Assembly: GCF_020216685.1 (NCBI RefSeq)
Contig: NZ_JAIWNS010000114.1
Span: forward strand, 1 to 18,598
DNA length: 18,598 nt
Reading direction: 5' to 3'
DNA from: Methanospirillum hungatei
GTDB lineage: Archaea; Halobacteriota; Methanomicrobia; Methanomicrobiales; Methanospirillaceae
The position numbers were made by a program, and so were the translations under genes. Below are positions 1 through 6,735 of this stretch, piece after piece. The notes beneath the pieces are model-generated. The model worked only from the letters and a program-made list of their open reading frames with translations, did not search any database and had not been told where the DNA came from. Numbering within the stretch: the stretch's first letter is position 1; each line of letters opens with the position of its first letter.

Positions 1-783
1 AGTATCAAAAGTCCTGATATTCTCTCTCACCTGCTCCATTGTATTCATACCGCTCAAAACCATGATAACACCATCAAGACCTGCTGCAAACCGAAGTGCC
101 CATGACGCAGGAGAATCATCCGGTCTGACCTCTCTCATAAGTTCTTCTGCTTCCTTTGGGATAGTAGCAAGCCCGCCCCCTTTCACCGGTTCCATAACGA
201 TAATGGGTTTTCCATAGCCCCGTGCAATCTCATAACATCTCCGTGACTGGATAGAGATATGCTCCCAGTCAAGGTAGTTTACCTGCAGTTGCACCACATC
301 AACCTCCGGATGGGCGATAAGAATCTCTTCCAGAAGATCAGGCATACCATGAAAGGAAAAGCCGATCTTTCGTATCAAGCCCTCCTCTTTCTTCCGAACC
401 AGGAGATCAAAGACTCCAAGTTCTTCCACCTTTGGATACCGGCTTCTCCCCAGGTTATGAATGAGGTAATAATCAAACCACGTTACCTGTAAACGGCGTA
501 GTTGTTCGGTAAAGATCTTCTCCAGATTTTCCGCGGTATCAAGGTTATAGGTCGGCATCTTATCGGCGAGTATGAAAGAGTCTCGAGGATACCGCTCAAC
601 GAGTGCTCTCCGTAACGCATCTTCAGCACTCATCAGATGGTAGGCATACCCGGTCTCAAAATATGAGTATCCTGCCCTCATGAACTCATCGACAAGACGG
701 TTCAGTAACTCCTGATCGATTGAGCTATTATCATCCGGGTTCGTCAGAGGAAGACGGAGCGTTCCAAATCCTAATTTCTTCAT
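1..783 (-). CDS. aldo/keto reductase, C-terminus cut by window edge
   Basis: Partial NAD(P)H-dependent oxidoreductase of the aldo/keto reductase superfamily (TIM barrel); substrate unknown. It reads without a stop for 261 codons from the ATG at 781-783 to the window edge. The N-terminus MKKLGFGTLRLPL is the usual first barrel strand. Following the family's catalytic tetrad, Tyr48 lies in the segment YFETGYAYH, Lys75 in LADKMP and His109 in YYLIHN. The tetrad Asp position appears to be Glu43 here. Later barrel segments (IGFSFHG, VVQLQVNYLDW, IIVMEPVKGG) are intact. Relatives of this type often run to about 375 residues and end in a 4Fe-4S ferredoxin-like domain, which would lie outside the window. 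No strong ribosome binding site is visible. It is transcribed away from the rest of the window with its own promoter, so it is probably unrelated to the cdh and nif operons. Family certain, substrate unknown. Confidence 0.9.
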   Translation of the reverse strand, partial: MKKLGFGTLRLPLTNPDDNSSIDQELLNRLVDEFMRAGYSYFETGYAYHLMSAEDALRRALVERYPRDSFILADKMPTYNLDTAENLEKIFTEQLRRLQVTWFDYYLIHNLGRSRYPKVEELGVFDLLVRKKEEGLIRKIGFSFHGMPDLLEEILIAHPEVDVVQLQVNYLDWEHISIQSRRCYEIARGYGKPIIVMEPVKGGGLATIPKEAEELMREVRPDDSPASWALRFAAGLDGVIMVLSGMNTMEQVRENIRTFDT

Positions 784-823
784 ATAATTCTTAATTTTTC
801 TCTGAATGAAACGAAAAGTGAGT

Positions 824-838
824 GTTTTTTAATAAATG
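824..838 (-). promoter_or_regulatory. probable box A promoter of the aldo/keto reductase gene
   Basis: On the minus strand the stretch reads CATTTATTAAAAAAC, an archaeal TATA-like box about 45 bp before the start codon. It would place transcription start about 20-25 nt upstream of the ATG. Only an A/T-rich match; no other promoter element is distinguishable. Confidence 0.35.
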
Positions 839-864
839 AGCATATGTGTATTAATTCATAATAA

Positions 865-1485
865 TTAACCCCATTTCATCAACCGTCTGCATTCAGCCAT
901 GTAATCCTGATCATATCTGATTGAGTCAAACACCTGTTTCATCACCGGGCCATCTTCAGCAATAGTTGCAGCAGGTCCGTAAAATCCCCAGAGATATGCA
1001 ACAACCGTTCCGACATAGATATCATATGTCCCCACGGTCAGATATGCAATAACCGGGACCCCGTTTATCCGAAGAGAAACCTCCATGGGTTTGACATTGA
1101 TACCACCAAATGAACTGATTGCGCTTACATCGATATCCAGGTATTGCACTATCCGGACACTATCTGCGACCTTTCCTCCCAAAGCCAGATCCTGACTGAA
1201 ATAGTTCTCCACATACTGCTCAGGAGTTGTCCCATAAGGGAGCAGGTATGGATATTGATGCATCTGGGATAAAAACATAATACCATAGGTCGGATCCTGT
1301 GGGTTTGTTACACTAATACCAAGACACTGAAAATTGTCAATATTCCATCCGGCAGGGAGAAGCATCGTCAATGCACCAGGAACCTCATGTGCCCTGAGCT
1401 GAGGAACAGCAGCAGCCCCGACTCCTGTTACGAATCCACAACATATCAGCAGAAGTATGATTTGAATATATCCATGATCTCTCAT
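865..1485 (-). CDS. secreted protein of unknown function (206 aa)
   Basis: I do not recognise a family. Residues 8-25 form a hydrophobic segment (IQIILLLICC and following) ending in GVGAAAV, which looks like a Sec signal peptide with cleavage near the AAA. The mature part of about 180 residues has no transmembrane segment and no Cys-rich metal motif. It starts with a strand pattern (GALTMLLPAGWNI) reminiscent of small extracytoplasmic beta-rich proteins, and has a moderately hydrophobic stretch near residues 145-170 (VIAYLTVGTYDIYVGTVVAY) that is more likely beta-strand than membrane. The start at 1485 is supported by GGTGAG at 1491-1496, 5 nt before the ATG. It stands alone between its own promoter and the aldo/keto reductase promoter. 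The protein probably acts outside the cytoplasmic membrane; no role is proposed. Confidence 0.8.
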   Translation of the reverse strand: MRDHGYIQIILLLICCGFVTGVGAAAVPQLRAHEVPGALTMLLPAGWNIDNFQCLGISVTNPQDPTYGIMFLSQMHQYPYLLPYGTTPEQYVENYFSQDLALGGKVADSVRIVQYLDIDVSAISSFGGINVKPMEVSLRINGVPVIAYLTVGTYDIYVGTVVAYLWGFYGPAATIAEDGPVMKQVFDSIRYDQDYMAECRRLMKWG

Positions 1486-1541
1486 GGTCTCTCACCATGG
1501 GTATATCAGTCACTCCGCTCATCAATGTTTTCAATACAAGA

Positions 1542-1557
1542 AAACCTATAAAAAAAT
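1542..1557 (-). promoter_or_regulatory. probable box A promoter of the secreted-protein gene
   Basis: The minus strand reads TTTTTTTATAGGTTTT, a good archaeal TATA element about 60 bp upstream of the ATG at 1485. Transcription would start near 1520, leaving a short leader that carries the GGTGAG ribosome binding site. Confidence 0.5.
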
Positions 1558-1647
1558 TACAATGAAAAAGAAATAACCAAATTTTGAATTCAGGTCATAG
1601 GTACCATAATCGTTTCTATCTGACAAAAATAGATAAAAGAGGAGAAG

Positions 1648-1704
1648 ATGTACATAGATCAGATAGTGATTTTTTTCGGGAATTTTCTCTCCTGTGATCA
1701 ATGA
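1648..1704 (+). CDS. possible 18-aa small ORF just before the AcpS-like gene
   Basis: An ATG at 1648 follows AGAGGAGAAG, a plausible ribosome binding site with short spacing, and opens 18 codons (MYIDQIVIFFGNFLSCDQ) ending in TGA at 1702-1704. The stop overlaps an ATG at 1701 that is in frame with the downstream AcpS-like gene. That upstream extension of the AcpS frame looks noncoding, so the overlap may be chance. The peptide resembles nothing I know. Low confidence; it could be only an untranslated leader. Confidence 0.2.
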   Translation: MYIDQIVIFFGNFLSCDQ

Positions 1705-1763
1705 CAATAGAGTATCTGCATACAATCATATGCGTAACTATCAGGAAACCTGGTGACCATTAT

Positions 1764-2150
1764 ATGAGTATTTTAGGAATCGGATGTGATGTGGAAGAGG
1801 TTGATCGATTCAACCTGGATAAGGATGCTGACAAGACATTTCTTAATCGGATATTTACCCCTCTTGAGCAGGCATACTGTTTTTCATTTTCGTCTCCAGC
1901 ACCTCATCTGGCTGGGAGATTTTGTGCCAAAGAAGCAGTGATAAAAGCGTTCAGTCAGGCCTCGATGAAGATCCCTGAATACCACCACATAGAAATTCTG
2001 AATGGACCTTCAGGAGTACCCTTTGTATCTGACTCAGGTATTTTCGAAGATATGGGAAAGACCATAAATATTCACATCAGTATTTCTCATTGTGCTTCAT
2101 ATGCTATGGCCGTTGCAACAGTCTCATCAAGAGATGAAGCCAAAAAATAA
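1764..2150 (+). CDS. acpS: holo-ACP-synthase-like 4'-phosphopantetheinyl transferase (128 aa)
   Basis: Enzymes of this family move 4'-phosphopantetheine from CoA to a serine of an acyl or peptidyl carrier protein, using Mg2+. Both signature blocks are visible. The N-terminal one is GIGCDVEEVDRF (residues 5-16), whose Asp9 would be a Mg ligand. The second is HLAGRFCAKEAVIKAF (48-63), whose Glu57 and Lys56 match the conserved KE pair. A C-terminal ISISHCASYAMAVA block (residues 106-119) also fits. Length 128 is normal for the trimeric AcpS type (about 120-130). I chose the ATG at 1764 rather than the in-frame ATG at 1701. GGTGA at 1752-1756 sits correctly before it, and the 21 extra residues do not resemble the family. 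Archaea generally lack ACP-dependent fatty acid synthesis, so the carrier protein is not evident; none is encoded in this window. Family call strong, physiological partner unknown. Confidence 0.88.
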   Translation: MSILGIGCDVEEVDRFNLDKDADKTFLNRIFTPLEQAYCFSFSSPAPHLAGRFCAKEAVIKAFSQASMKIPEYHHIEILNGPSGVPFVSDSGIFEDMGKTINIHISISHCASYAMAVATVSSRDEAKK

Positions 2151-2184
2151 CCCTATTTTTCAATATATGATCAAAGCGTCTTGT

Positions 2185-2239
2185 TAAATCCGGATAAACC
2201 GTACCACCATACCTCCTAACCTCAACCTGACCGGATTTA
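2185..2239. repeat. 9-bp inverted repeat downstream of the AcpS-like gene
   Basis: TAAATCCGG at 2185-2193 is the exact reverse complement of CCGGATTTA at 2231-2239, with a 37 nt spacer. It lies 35 bp after the acpS stop and between the convergent ends of acpS and the dipeptidase remnant. It could be a long hairpin acting in termination or RNA stability, or a scar of the deletion that truncated the dipeptidase. There is no T-run after it, so a terminator call is weak. Confidence 0.3.
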
Positions 2240-2277
2240 TCGTCATGCTCAGTATCTGAATAAAAACAAAAAATCAT

Positions 2278-2520
2278 TCAAAACGTGAATAATCGGTATC
2301 TACTGTCAACGGCAAGAACTCTGACAACAATATTCCCATAATTATCTCCTCCGGCAGTGTCCATCTCATATTCAAGGCCCAATTTTCTTGCAAGTGAACA
2401 GATATACTGACAAATGGCCCGTTCATCTCCTGACGGCCGGGGAATCTGAGATATGTTATAAAAATGATCCCAGAGATCATGAGGACTGCAGGATGAGAGG
2501 ATATGGTACTGGTCAGGCAT
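2278..2520 (-). pseudogene. N-terminal remnant of aminoacyl-histidine dipeptidase (PepD-like)
   Basis: An 80-codon frame resembles the N-terminus of the M20-family aminoacyl-histidine dipeptidase (PepD, normally about 480-490 aa). The matching part runs from SPHDLWDHFYNISQIPRPSG through the region around LARKLGLEYEMD to YGNIVVRV, roughly residues 12-68. After that the sequence diverges to an unrelated tail (VDSRYRLFTF) and a stop. All the zinc-binding His/Asp/Glu residues of the peptidase come after this point and are missing, so the product could not be active. No continuation of the family is visible in 2151-2277 in any frame. A TATA-like element lies upstream, but there is no good ribosome binding site. 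I read it as the 5' stump of a gene lost by deletion. A short functional protein is possible but unlikely. Confidence 0.6.
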
Positions 2521-2536
2521 CGTGTATGAATTTCTT

Positions 2537-2552
2537 ATGGATATATAAAAAA
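2537..2552 (-). promoter_or_regulatory. TATA-like element upstream of the dipeptidase remnant
   Basis: The minus strand reads TTTTATATATCCATAA about 20-30 bp before the ATG at 2520. It is a good box A match and may be the surviving promoter of the former dipeptidase gene. Spacing would give an almost leaderless transcript, consistent with the missing ribosome binding site. Confidence 0.35.
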
Positions 2553-2576
2553 AGATATCTGATGACGATCTATTAA

Positions 2577-2743
2577 CAATCAGGTTTGTACATCCGTTTA
2601 TGCAACCTTCTCTGACAGGAGACCATTCATATGGATGATAAATTTACCATGGCTTGAACTGGTGTCGTTATCATGATGCGAAAAAAATTTGATTTTCTGT
2701 ATGTGTATCTGCAGGCATTCAGTATTCAGGGAGGTCTCTTTCC
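2577..2743 (+). promoter_or_regulatory. leader/promoter region of the cdh operon
   Basis: No gene is visible here. The only confident signal is the ribosome binding site AGGGAGGT at 2728-2735, 8 nt before the first ATG of the operon. A/T-rich patches at about 2639-2648 (GATAAATTTA) and 2680-2698 (run of A then TTTGATTTT) are candidate box A elements. Neither is good enough to choose between. This region must hold the main operon promoter unless transcription comes from further upstream. Confidence 0.35.
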
Positions 2744-3523
2744 ATGAAAATAGCCGTCACCGGGAAAGGGGGAGTTGGAAAGACTTTCATTGCCGGAACT
2801 CTTGCCTGTCAGTATGCTGCTGCGGGGAACAAAACAATCGCTATCGATGCAGATACCTCTCCAAACCTTGCCCTGACACTCGGTATGTCCGAAGCTGAAC
2901 TGGAAAAGATAACGCCCATTGCACAAAATACATCCATCATCGAGGAGAAGACCAGAACCGATTACCCTGGAGTTTTTAAACTGGTCTTCACGGTGGATGA
3001 TATCATCAAAAATCAGTCAATTCAGACGCCATGCGGAGTGTCCCTCCTGGTAATGGGAACTATCCAGTCGATGGGATCAGGATGTGCCTGTCCGGCAAAT
3101 AGTGTTATCAGAAATCTTATCGGCCATCTGATAACCGAATCAGACGAGGTCATCATCCTTGACATGGAAGCAGGAATCGAGCATCTCGGAAGAGGAACAG
3201 CTGAACATGTCGATGTGATGCTCATTGTCACCGATGCACATCAGGCATCGTTGGTTACTGCAGAGCGTATTGCCCGTCTGGCCAGGGAAGGAGGTATCCC
3301 ACGAGTAGCAATTGTCGCCAACCGGGTCAGAGGAGAGGAATCATTCACCCGTATATCAGATGTAGCAAAATCGCTTGAGATCCCGATAGCCTCGGCCATT
3401 CCCTATGATGAGGATATCCTTGATGCAGGAGTCAGGGGAATATCACCGGTTCATCTGGATACACCAGCAACCAAAGCAATAACAAAACTCAAAAACTGGA
3501 TTGATGGAGCATCGATTACATGA
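2744..3523 (+). CDS. cooC: CooC-type nickel-insertion ATPase for CO dehydrogenase
   Basis: A cytoplasmic MinD/SIMIBI-class P-loop ATPase. Members of the CooC family bind Ni2+ in their dimer and use ATP hydrolysis to help load the C cluster of CO dehydrogenase. The deviant Walker A GKGGVGKT (residues 7-14) keeps the signature Lys8 in addition to Lys13. AIDADTSPNLA (33-43) is the switch I region. The metal-binding CxC appears as GCACP (Cys114, Cys116), and IILDMEAGIEHLGRGT (137-152) is the diagnostic CooC Walker B/switch II block. The length of 259 is typical. The start is fixed by AGGGAGGT 8 nt upstream. It is the first gene of the cdh operon and its stop overlaps the next start by 4 bp (ATGA), so the two ATPases are probably translationally coupled. 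Function assignment is strong from family and context. Confidence 0.95.
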   Translation: MKIAVTGKGGVGKTFIAGTLACQYAAAGNKTIAIDADTSPNLALTLGMSEAELEKITPIAQNTSIIEEKTRTDYPGVFKLVFTVDDIIKNQSIQTPCGVSLLVMGTIQSMGSGCACPANSVIRNLIGHLITESDEVIILDMEAGIEHLGRGTAEHVDVMLIVTDAHQASLVTAERIARLAREGGIPRVAIVANRVRGEESFTRISDVAKSLEIPIASAIPYDEDILDAGVRGISPVHLDTPATKAITKLKNWIDGASIT

Positions 3524-4314
3524 AGACCCTTGTTATTATGGGACGGGGAGGAACCGGCAAGACCTCCTTTGTAAGCCTTATTGCAGATTACTTTATCAGA
3601 ACAGAACAGACTCCCCTGCTCCTTGTTGACCTGGACCCGGATCAGAGTCTTGGAGAGATGATAGGGGTTGATCTGCAGGAAGAAGGGATAAAGAGTATTG
3701 CAGAACTCATTGAAGAAACCTTCATCGAGAGAGGGGGGACCACTATTGGAGTCCCGCCATCCGAACGGATTGAACACCGTATATGGGAGGAGGGTATGTA
3801 TGAAGGTGAGAAGTTTGATTTCATCGCCATCGGGACCAAATGGGTTGAGGGATGCTATTGTATGCCTGATGCGGCCCTTCGTGATGCTTTGAGCCGGCTC
3901 ATAAAACAATATCGCTATGTCATCATCGATGCACCCGGAGGACTAGAACACCTGAACCGGCGGGTGACGGCACAGGTGAATGATATCATCGATGTCCTTG
4001 GGCCCTCAGCAAAATCGTTTGCTCACCTGGAACGTGCAAAAAAAATTGCAGATGAATGCGGGATTCATTATGAACGGTTCATCTCCGTAGGCGGATATTT
4101 ATTTCCTGAGAACCTTGCTGAGCGGGCATCAGCCATCCCTGATACCCGGTACTTTGGAAAAATTGCATATGATGAAGAAGTCTCACGAAGGACCATAGTG
4201 GGAGAGAGCATATTTGGCATAGCACCCGATTGCCCTGGTCCTGTTTCTGTTGAAAAGATCCTTACAAAAGCAGGATATACGAACTTTCCTATCCGAAATG
4301 ATCAACATAAGTAA
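3520..4314 (+). CDS. second CooC/AcsF-like metal-insertion ATPase with altered P-loop
   Basis: A 264-aa paralogue of the preceding ATPase. It has a P-loop GRGGTGKT (residues 8-15), a switch I region LLLVDLDPDQSL (33-44), a CxC motif GCYCMP (Cys112, Cys114) and a switch II block VIIDAPGGLEHLNRR (134-148). Two departures from CooC stand out. The signature lysine of the deviant Walker A motif is Arg9, and the DMEAG..H.GRGT block is changed to DAPGG..H.NRR. Because the operon needs nickel at two places (C cluster of CdhA, A cluster of CdhC), one plausible division is CooC for CdhA and this protein for CdhC, like bacterial AcsF. That assignment is inference. A hetero-oligomer with the first ATPase is also possible. 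It overlaps cooC by 4 bp and is followed by the operon's only sizeable gap, 57 bp. Confidence 0.85.
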   Translation: MKTLVIMGRGGTGKTSFVSLIADYFIRTEQTPLLLVDLDPDQSLGEMIGVDLQEEGIKSIAELIEETFIERGGTTIGVPPSERIEHRIWEEGMYEGEKFDFIAIGTKWVEGCYCMPDAALRDALSRLIKQYRYVIIDAPGGLEHLNRRVTAQVNDIIDVLGPSAKSFAHLERAKKIADECGIHYERFISVGGYLFPENLAERASAIPDTRYFGKIAYDEEVSRRTIVGESIFGIAPDCPGPVSVEKILTKAGYTNFPIRNDQHK

Positions 4315-4371
4315 ATCTTTAAACCATAATGAATTGCTACTTATGAGAAGCAACTCTCCGGCCGGATACCT
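4315..4371 (+). promoter_or_regulatory. 57-bp gap before cdhA with a TATA-like element
   Basis: Unlike every other junction of this operon, which overlap or nearly touch, this gap is long. It contains AATCTTTAAACC at 4314-4325, a passable box A. Transcription would begin about 25 bp further on, near 4345, leaving a short leader before cdhA. This would give the structural genes an internal promoter separate from the maturation genes. No other support. Confidence 0.3.
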
Positions 4372-6735
4372 GTGAACAGAAAAAGTATTCATATACGATT
4401 GAGCGAAGCGAAAAGCTCTGCCGGATCTGTAAAGGATCTGGACATACAGATTGGAAAGATCAAGGGAGAACAATGGGACGAAAAAGAAGGCCCTACCCCT
4501 TTCCCTGACCATGCCGCACTCCGTACCTGGGATAGGACACTCCTTTCCCGGTACAAACCATTGTATCTTCCTTTTTGTGATCTCTGCTGTTTATGTACCT
4601 ATGGAAAGTGTGACCTTTCCGGTGGCAAGCGGGGAGCATGCGGGATAGGCATGGAGGCACAACAATCCCGTATTGTGCTTCTTGCCGCCTGTATCGGGGC
4701 AGCAACCCACATCAGTCATGGACGGCACCTGGTAGACCATTTACTAGAAAAGATGGAGCGGAGAACACTCATCGACGTCGGGGGATCCAATGTGGATGTT
4801 GAAGCTCCGATGATCCGTCTTGTCTGTGGCATGAAACCTAAGACACTTGGAGATCTTGAGACTGTCCTTGACTACCTGGAAAGTCAGATGACTGAGCTTC
4901 TTGCTGCTGCCCATACCGGACAGGAAAGTGATCCCCTTGATTTTGAGTCAAAGGTGTTCCATGCAGGGATGCTCGATCATGTCGGGCTCGAAGTCGCTGA
5001 TATTGCCCAGATATCTGCATTTGATCTCCCAAAAGCAGAACCTGACGCTCCATTGGTTGACTTAGGTCTTGGAACCATCAATGCAGAAAAACCGGTTATC
5101 CTCGTCATCGGACATAATGTCCCACCGGCAATTGATATTATCAAATATTCACGGGAACATGATCTCTCCGGGAAGATTGAGGTCACCGGGATATGCTGCA
5201 CGGCAATTGATCTGACCAGATTTGATCCAAGTGCGAAGATTGTCGGTCCCATATCATGGCAGCTCAGATATATCCGGAGCGGTGTCCCGGACCTTATCGT
5301 CGTAGATGAGCAGTGTGTCCGTGCAGACCTGTTAATAGAAGCCGGAAATATTCAGGCACCTCTGATTGCCACCAGCTCGAAGAACTGTGCAGGCCTTGTT
5401 GACAGAACCGATGATAATCCTGACGATATTGTTGCAGATCTGATCTCCGGGACCGTTCCAGGCGTTCTCATCCTCGATCCTCTGAAAGTCGGGGAGGTTG
5501 CAGTTAGGACAGCCCTTGCCTCACATGAAACCAGGAAGACGAAGAAAACCAGTTCGATTCCGACAGCAGAAGAACTGATTGAATTTGCAAAACGGTGTGG
5601 TGGGTGTATGGAATGCACCCGGGCCTGTCCGAATGAAACACCACTACCGGACGCCATGAAACAGGCAGCCACCGGAGATCTCTCCCCCCTTGCAGATATT
5701 TATGATACTTGTATCGGCTGTGGGAGGTGTGATGATGTCTGCAATAAGGAGATCCCCATCCACAGTTCTCTCGTGGCAGCAGCACGGGAAAAAGTCCTTG
5801 ATGAGAAGTATTCTGTCAGGGCCGGACGGGGCGCTATTCAGGATATCGAGATTCGTGAGGTAGGCGGACCGATTGTTCTTGGTGAGATCCCCGGAGTTGT
5901 TGCCTTTGTGGGGTGTGCCAATTTCCCGAACGGAGCATCTGAAGTTGCAGAGATGGCCAGGGAGTTTGCGAAACGCAGGTATATTGCGGTTGCATCGGGA
6001 TGTTCAGCAATGGCAATAGGCATGTACCGAAATGAAGACGGTCAGACCCCGTATGAAGAGTTTCATGGCAGGTTTGACGCCGGAGGAATTGTCAATGTCG
6101 GGTCCTGTGTATCCAATGCCCATATAGCCGGTGCAGCAATTAAGATTGCCAGTATCTTTGCCAAACGAAATCTGAGAGGAAACTATGAAGAGATCGCCGA
6201 TTATGTCTACAACCGGGTCGGTGCTGTCGGTGTTGCGTGGGGAGCCATGTCCCAGAAAGCGGCGGCGATTGCAGCAGGATTCTGGCGGCTTGGTATTCCG
6301 GTTATCGTTGGTCCTCATGGTGCAAAATACCGCAGAATGCTCCTTGGAAGAAAAGATCATGATGAAGACTGGTATGTCTTTGATTCCCGGACTGGTGAAA
6401 AGGTCCAGGTCGGTCCGGTTCCTGAACATCTCTTTGTGACTGCTGAAACAAAGGAAGAGGCGATGGTCCTCATTGCAAAATTGTGCACGAGACCGAATGA
6501 TACATCCCGTGGCCGGTCCATGAAACTGACCCATTATATTGACCTTTATAAACGGCTGTATGGTATTATGCCGGATGATATCCACCTCTTCATCAGATCA
6601 CCGGCAGATATCCCGATTACCATGAAAGAAGAACTGCTTCCAATCCTTCAGGAGAAAGGATTACAGGACAGGATCATCCCTGACCCGACACTTCTGAAAT
6701 CCCAGATCCGGAAACAGAAGGGAGGTTCATCGTGA
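4372..6735 (+). CDS. cdhA: acetyl-CoA decarbonylase/synthase alpha subunit (CO dehydrogenase)
   Basis: Catalytic CO dehydrogenase subunit of archaeal ACDS. It interconverts CO2 and CO at a Ni-Fe-S C cluster and passes CO to CdhC. The 787 residues match the family's roughly 780-800. The N-terminal Cys cluster PFCDLCCLCTYGKC...GAC (Cys69, 72, 73, 75, 80, 90) would hold the B and D clusters. Two ferredoxin-type 4Fe-4S motifs follow, Cys409/412/415/419 and Cys447/450/453/457, a hallmark of the archaeal alpha subunit. Candidate C-cluster ligands include His248 (GHNVP), Cys275/276, Cys315 (DEQC), Cys514 (FVGC), Cys544 (ASGC) and Cys579 (VGSC). The start is uncertain. GTG at 4372 has no clear ribosome binding site, and TTG at 4399 would also leave the conserved part intact. 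Its stop overlaps cdhB by 4 bp (GTGA). Works in the cytoplasm with CdhB. Confidence 0.96.
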   Translation: MNRKSIHIRLSEAKSSAGSVKDLDIQIGKIKGEQWDEKEGPTPFPDHAALRTWDRTLLSRYKPLYLPFCDLCCLCTYGKCDLSGGKRGACGIGMEAQQSRIVLLAACIGAATHISHGRHLVDHLLEKMERRTLIDVGGSNVDVEAPMIRLVCGMKPKTLGDLETVLDYLESQMTELLAAAHTGQESDPLDFESKVFHAGMLDHVGLEVADIAQISAFDLPKAEPDAPLVDLGLGTINAEKPVILVIGHNVPPAIDIIKYSREHDLSGKIEVTGICCTAIDLTRFDPSAKIVGPISWQLRYIRSGVPDLIVVDEQCVRADLLIEAGNIQAPLIATSSKNCAGLVDRTDDNPDDIVADLISGTVPGVLILDPLKVGEVAVRTALASHETRKTKKTSSIPTAEELIEFAKRCGGCMECTRACPNETPLPDAMKQAATGDLSPLADIYDTCIGCGRCDDVCNKEIPIHSSLVAAAREKVLDEKYSVRAGRGAIQDIEIREVGGPIVLGEIPGVVAFVGCANFPNGASEVAEMAREFAKRRYIAVASGCSAMAIGMYRNEDGQTPYEEFHGRFDAGGIVNVGSCVSNAHIAGAAIKIASIFAKRNLRGNYEEIADYVYNRVGAVGVAWGAMSQKAAAIAAGFWRLGIPVIVGPHGAKYRRMLLGRKDHDEDWYVFDSRTGEKVQVGPVPEHLFVTAETKEEAMVLIAKLCTRPNDTSRGRSMKLTHYIDLYKRLYGIMPDDIHLFIRSPADIPITMKEELLPILQEKGLQDRIIPDPTLLKSQIRKQKGGSS

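Noticed and set aside
2274..2480. Alternative minus-strand frame overlapping the dipeptidase remnant
   Set aside because: It is the neighbouring frame of the same stretch; only the 2278-2520 frame carries the PepD-like sequence.
3451..3909. 152-codon open frame on the minus strand across the two CooC-like genes
   Set aside because: It lies opposite two recognisable ATPase genes and has no family resemblance or start signals.
6004..6585. 193-codon open frame on the minus strand inside cdhA
   Set aside because: It is antisense to a certain, highly conserved gene, resembles no family and has no promoter or ribosome binding site.
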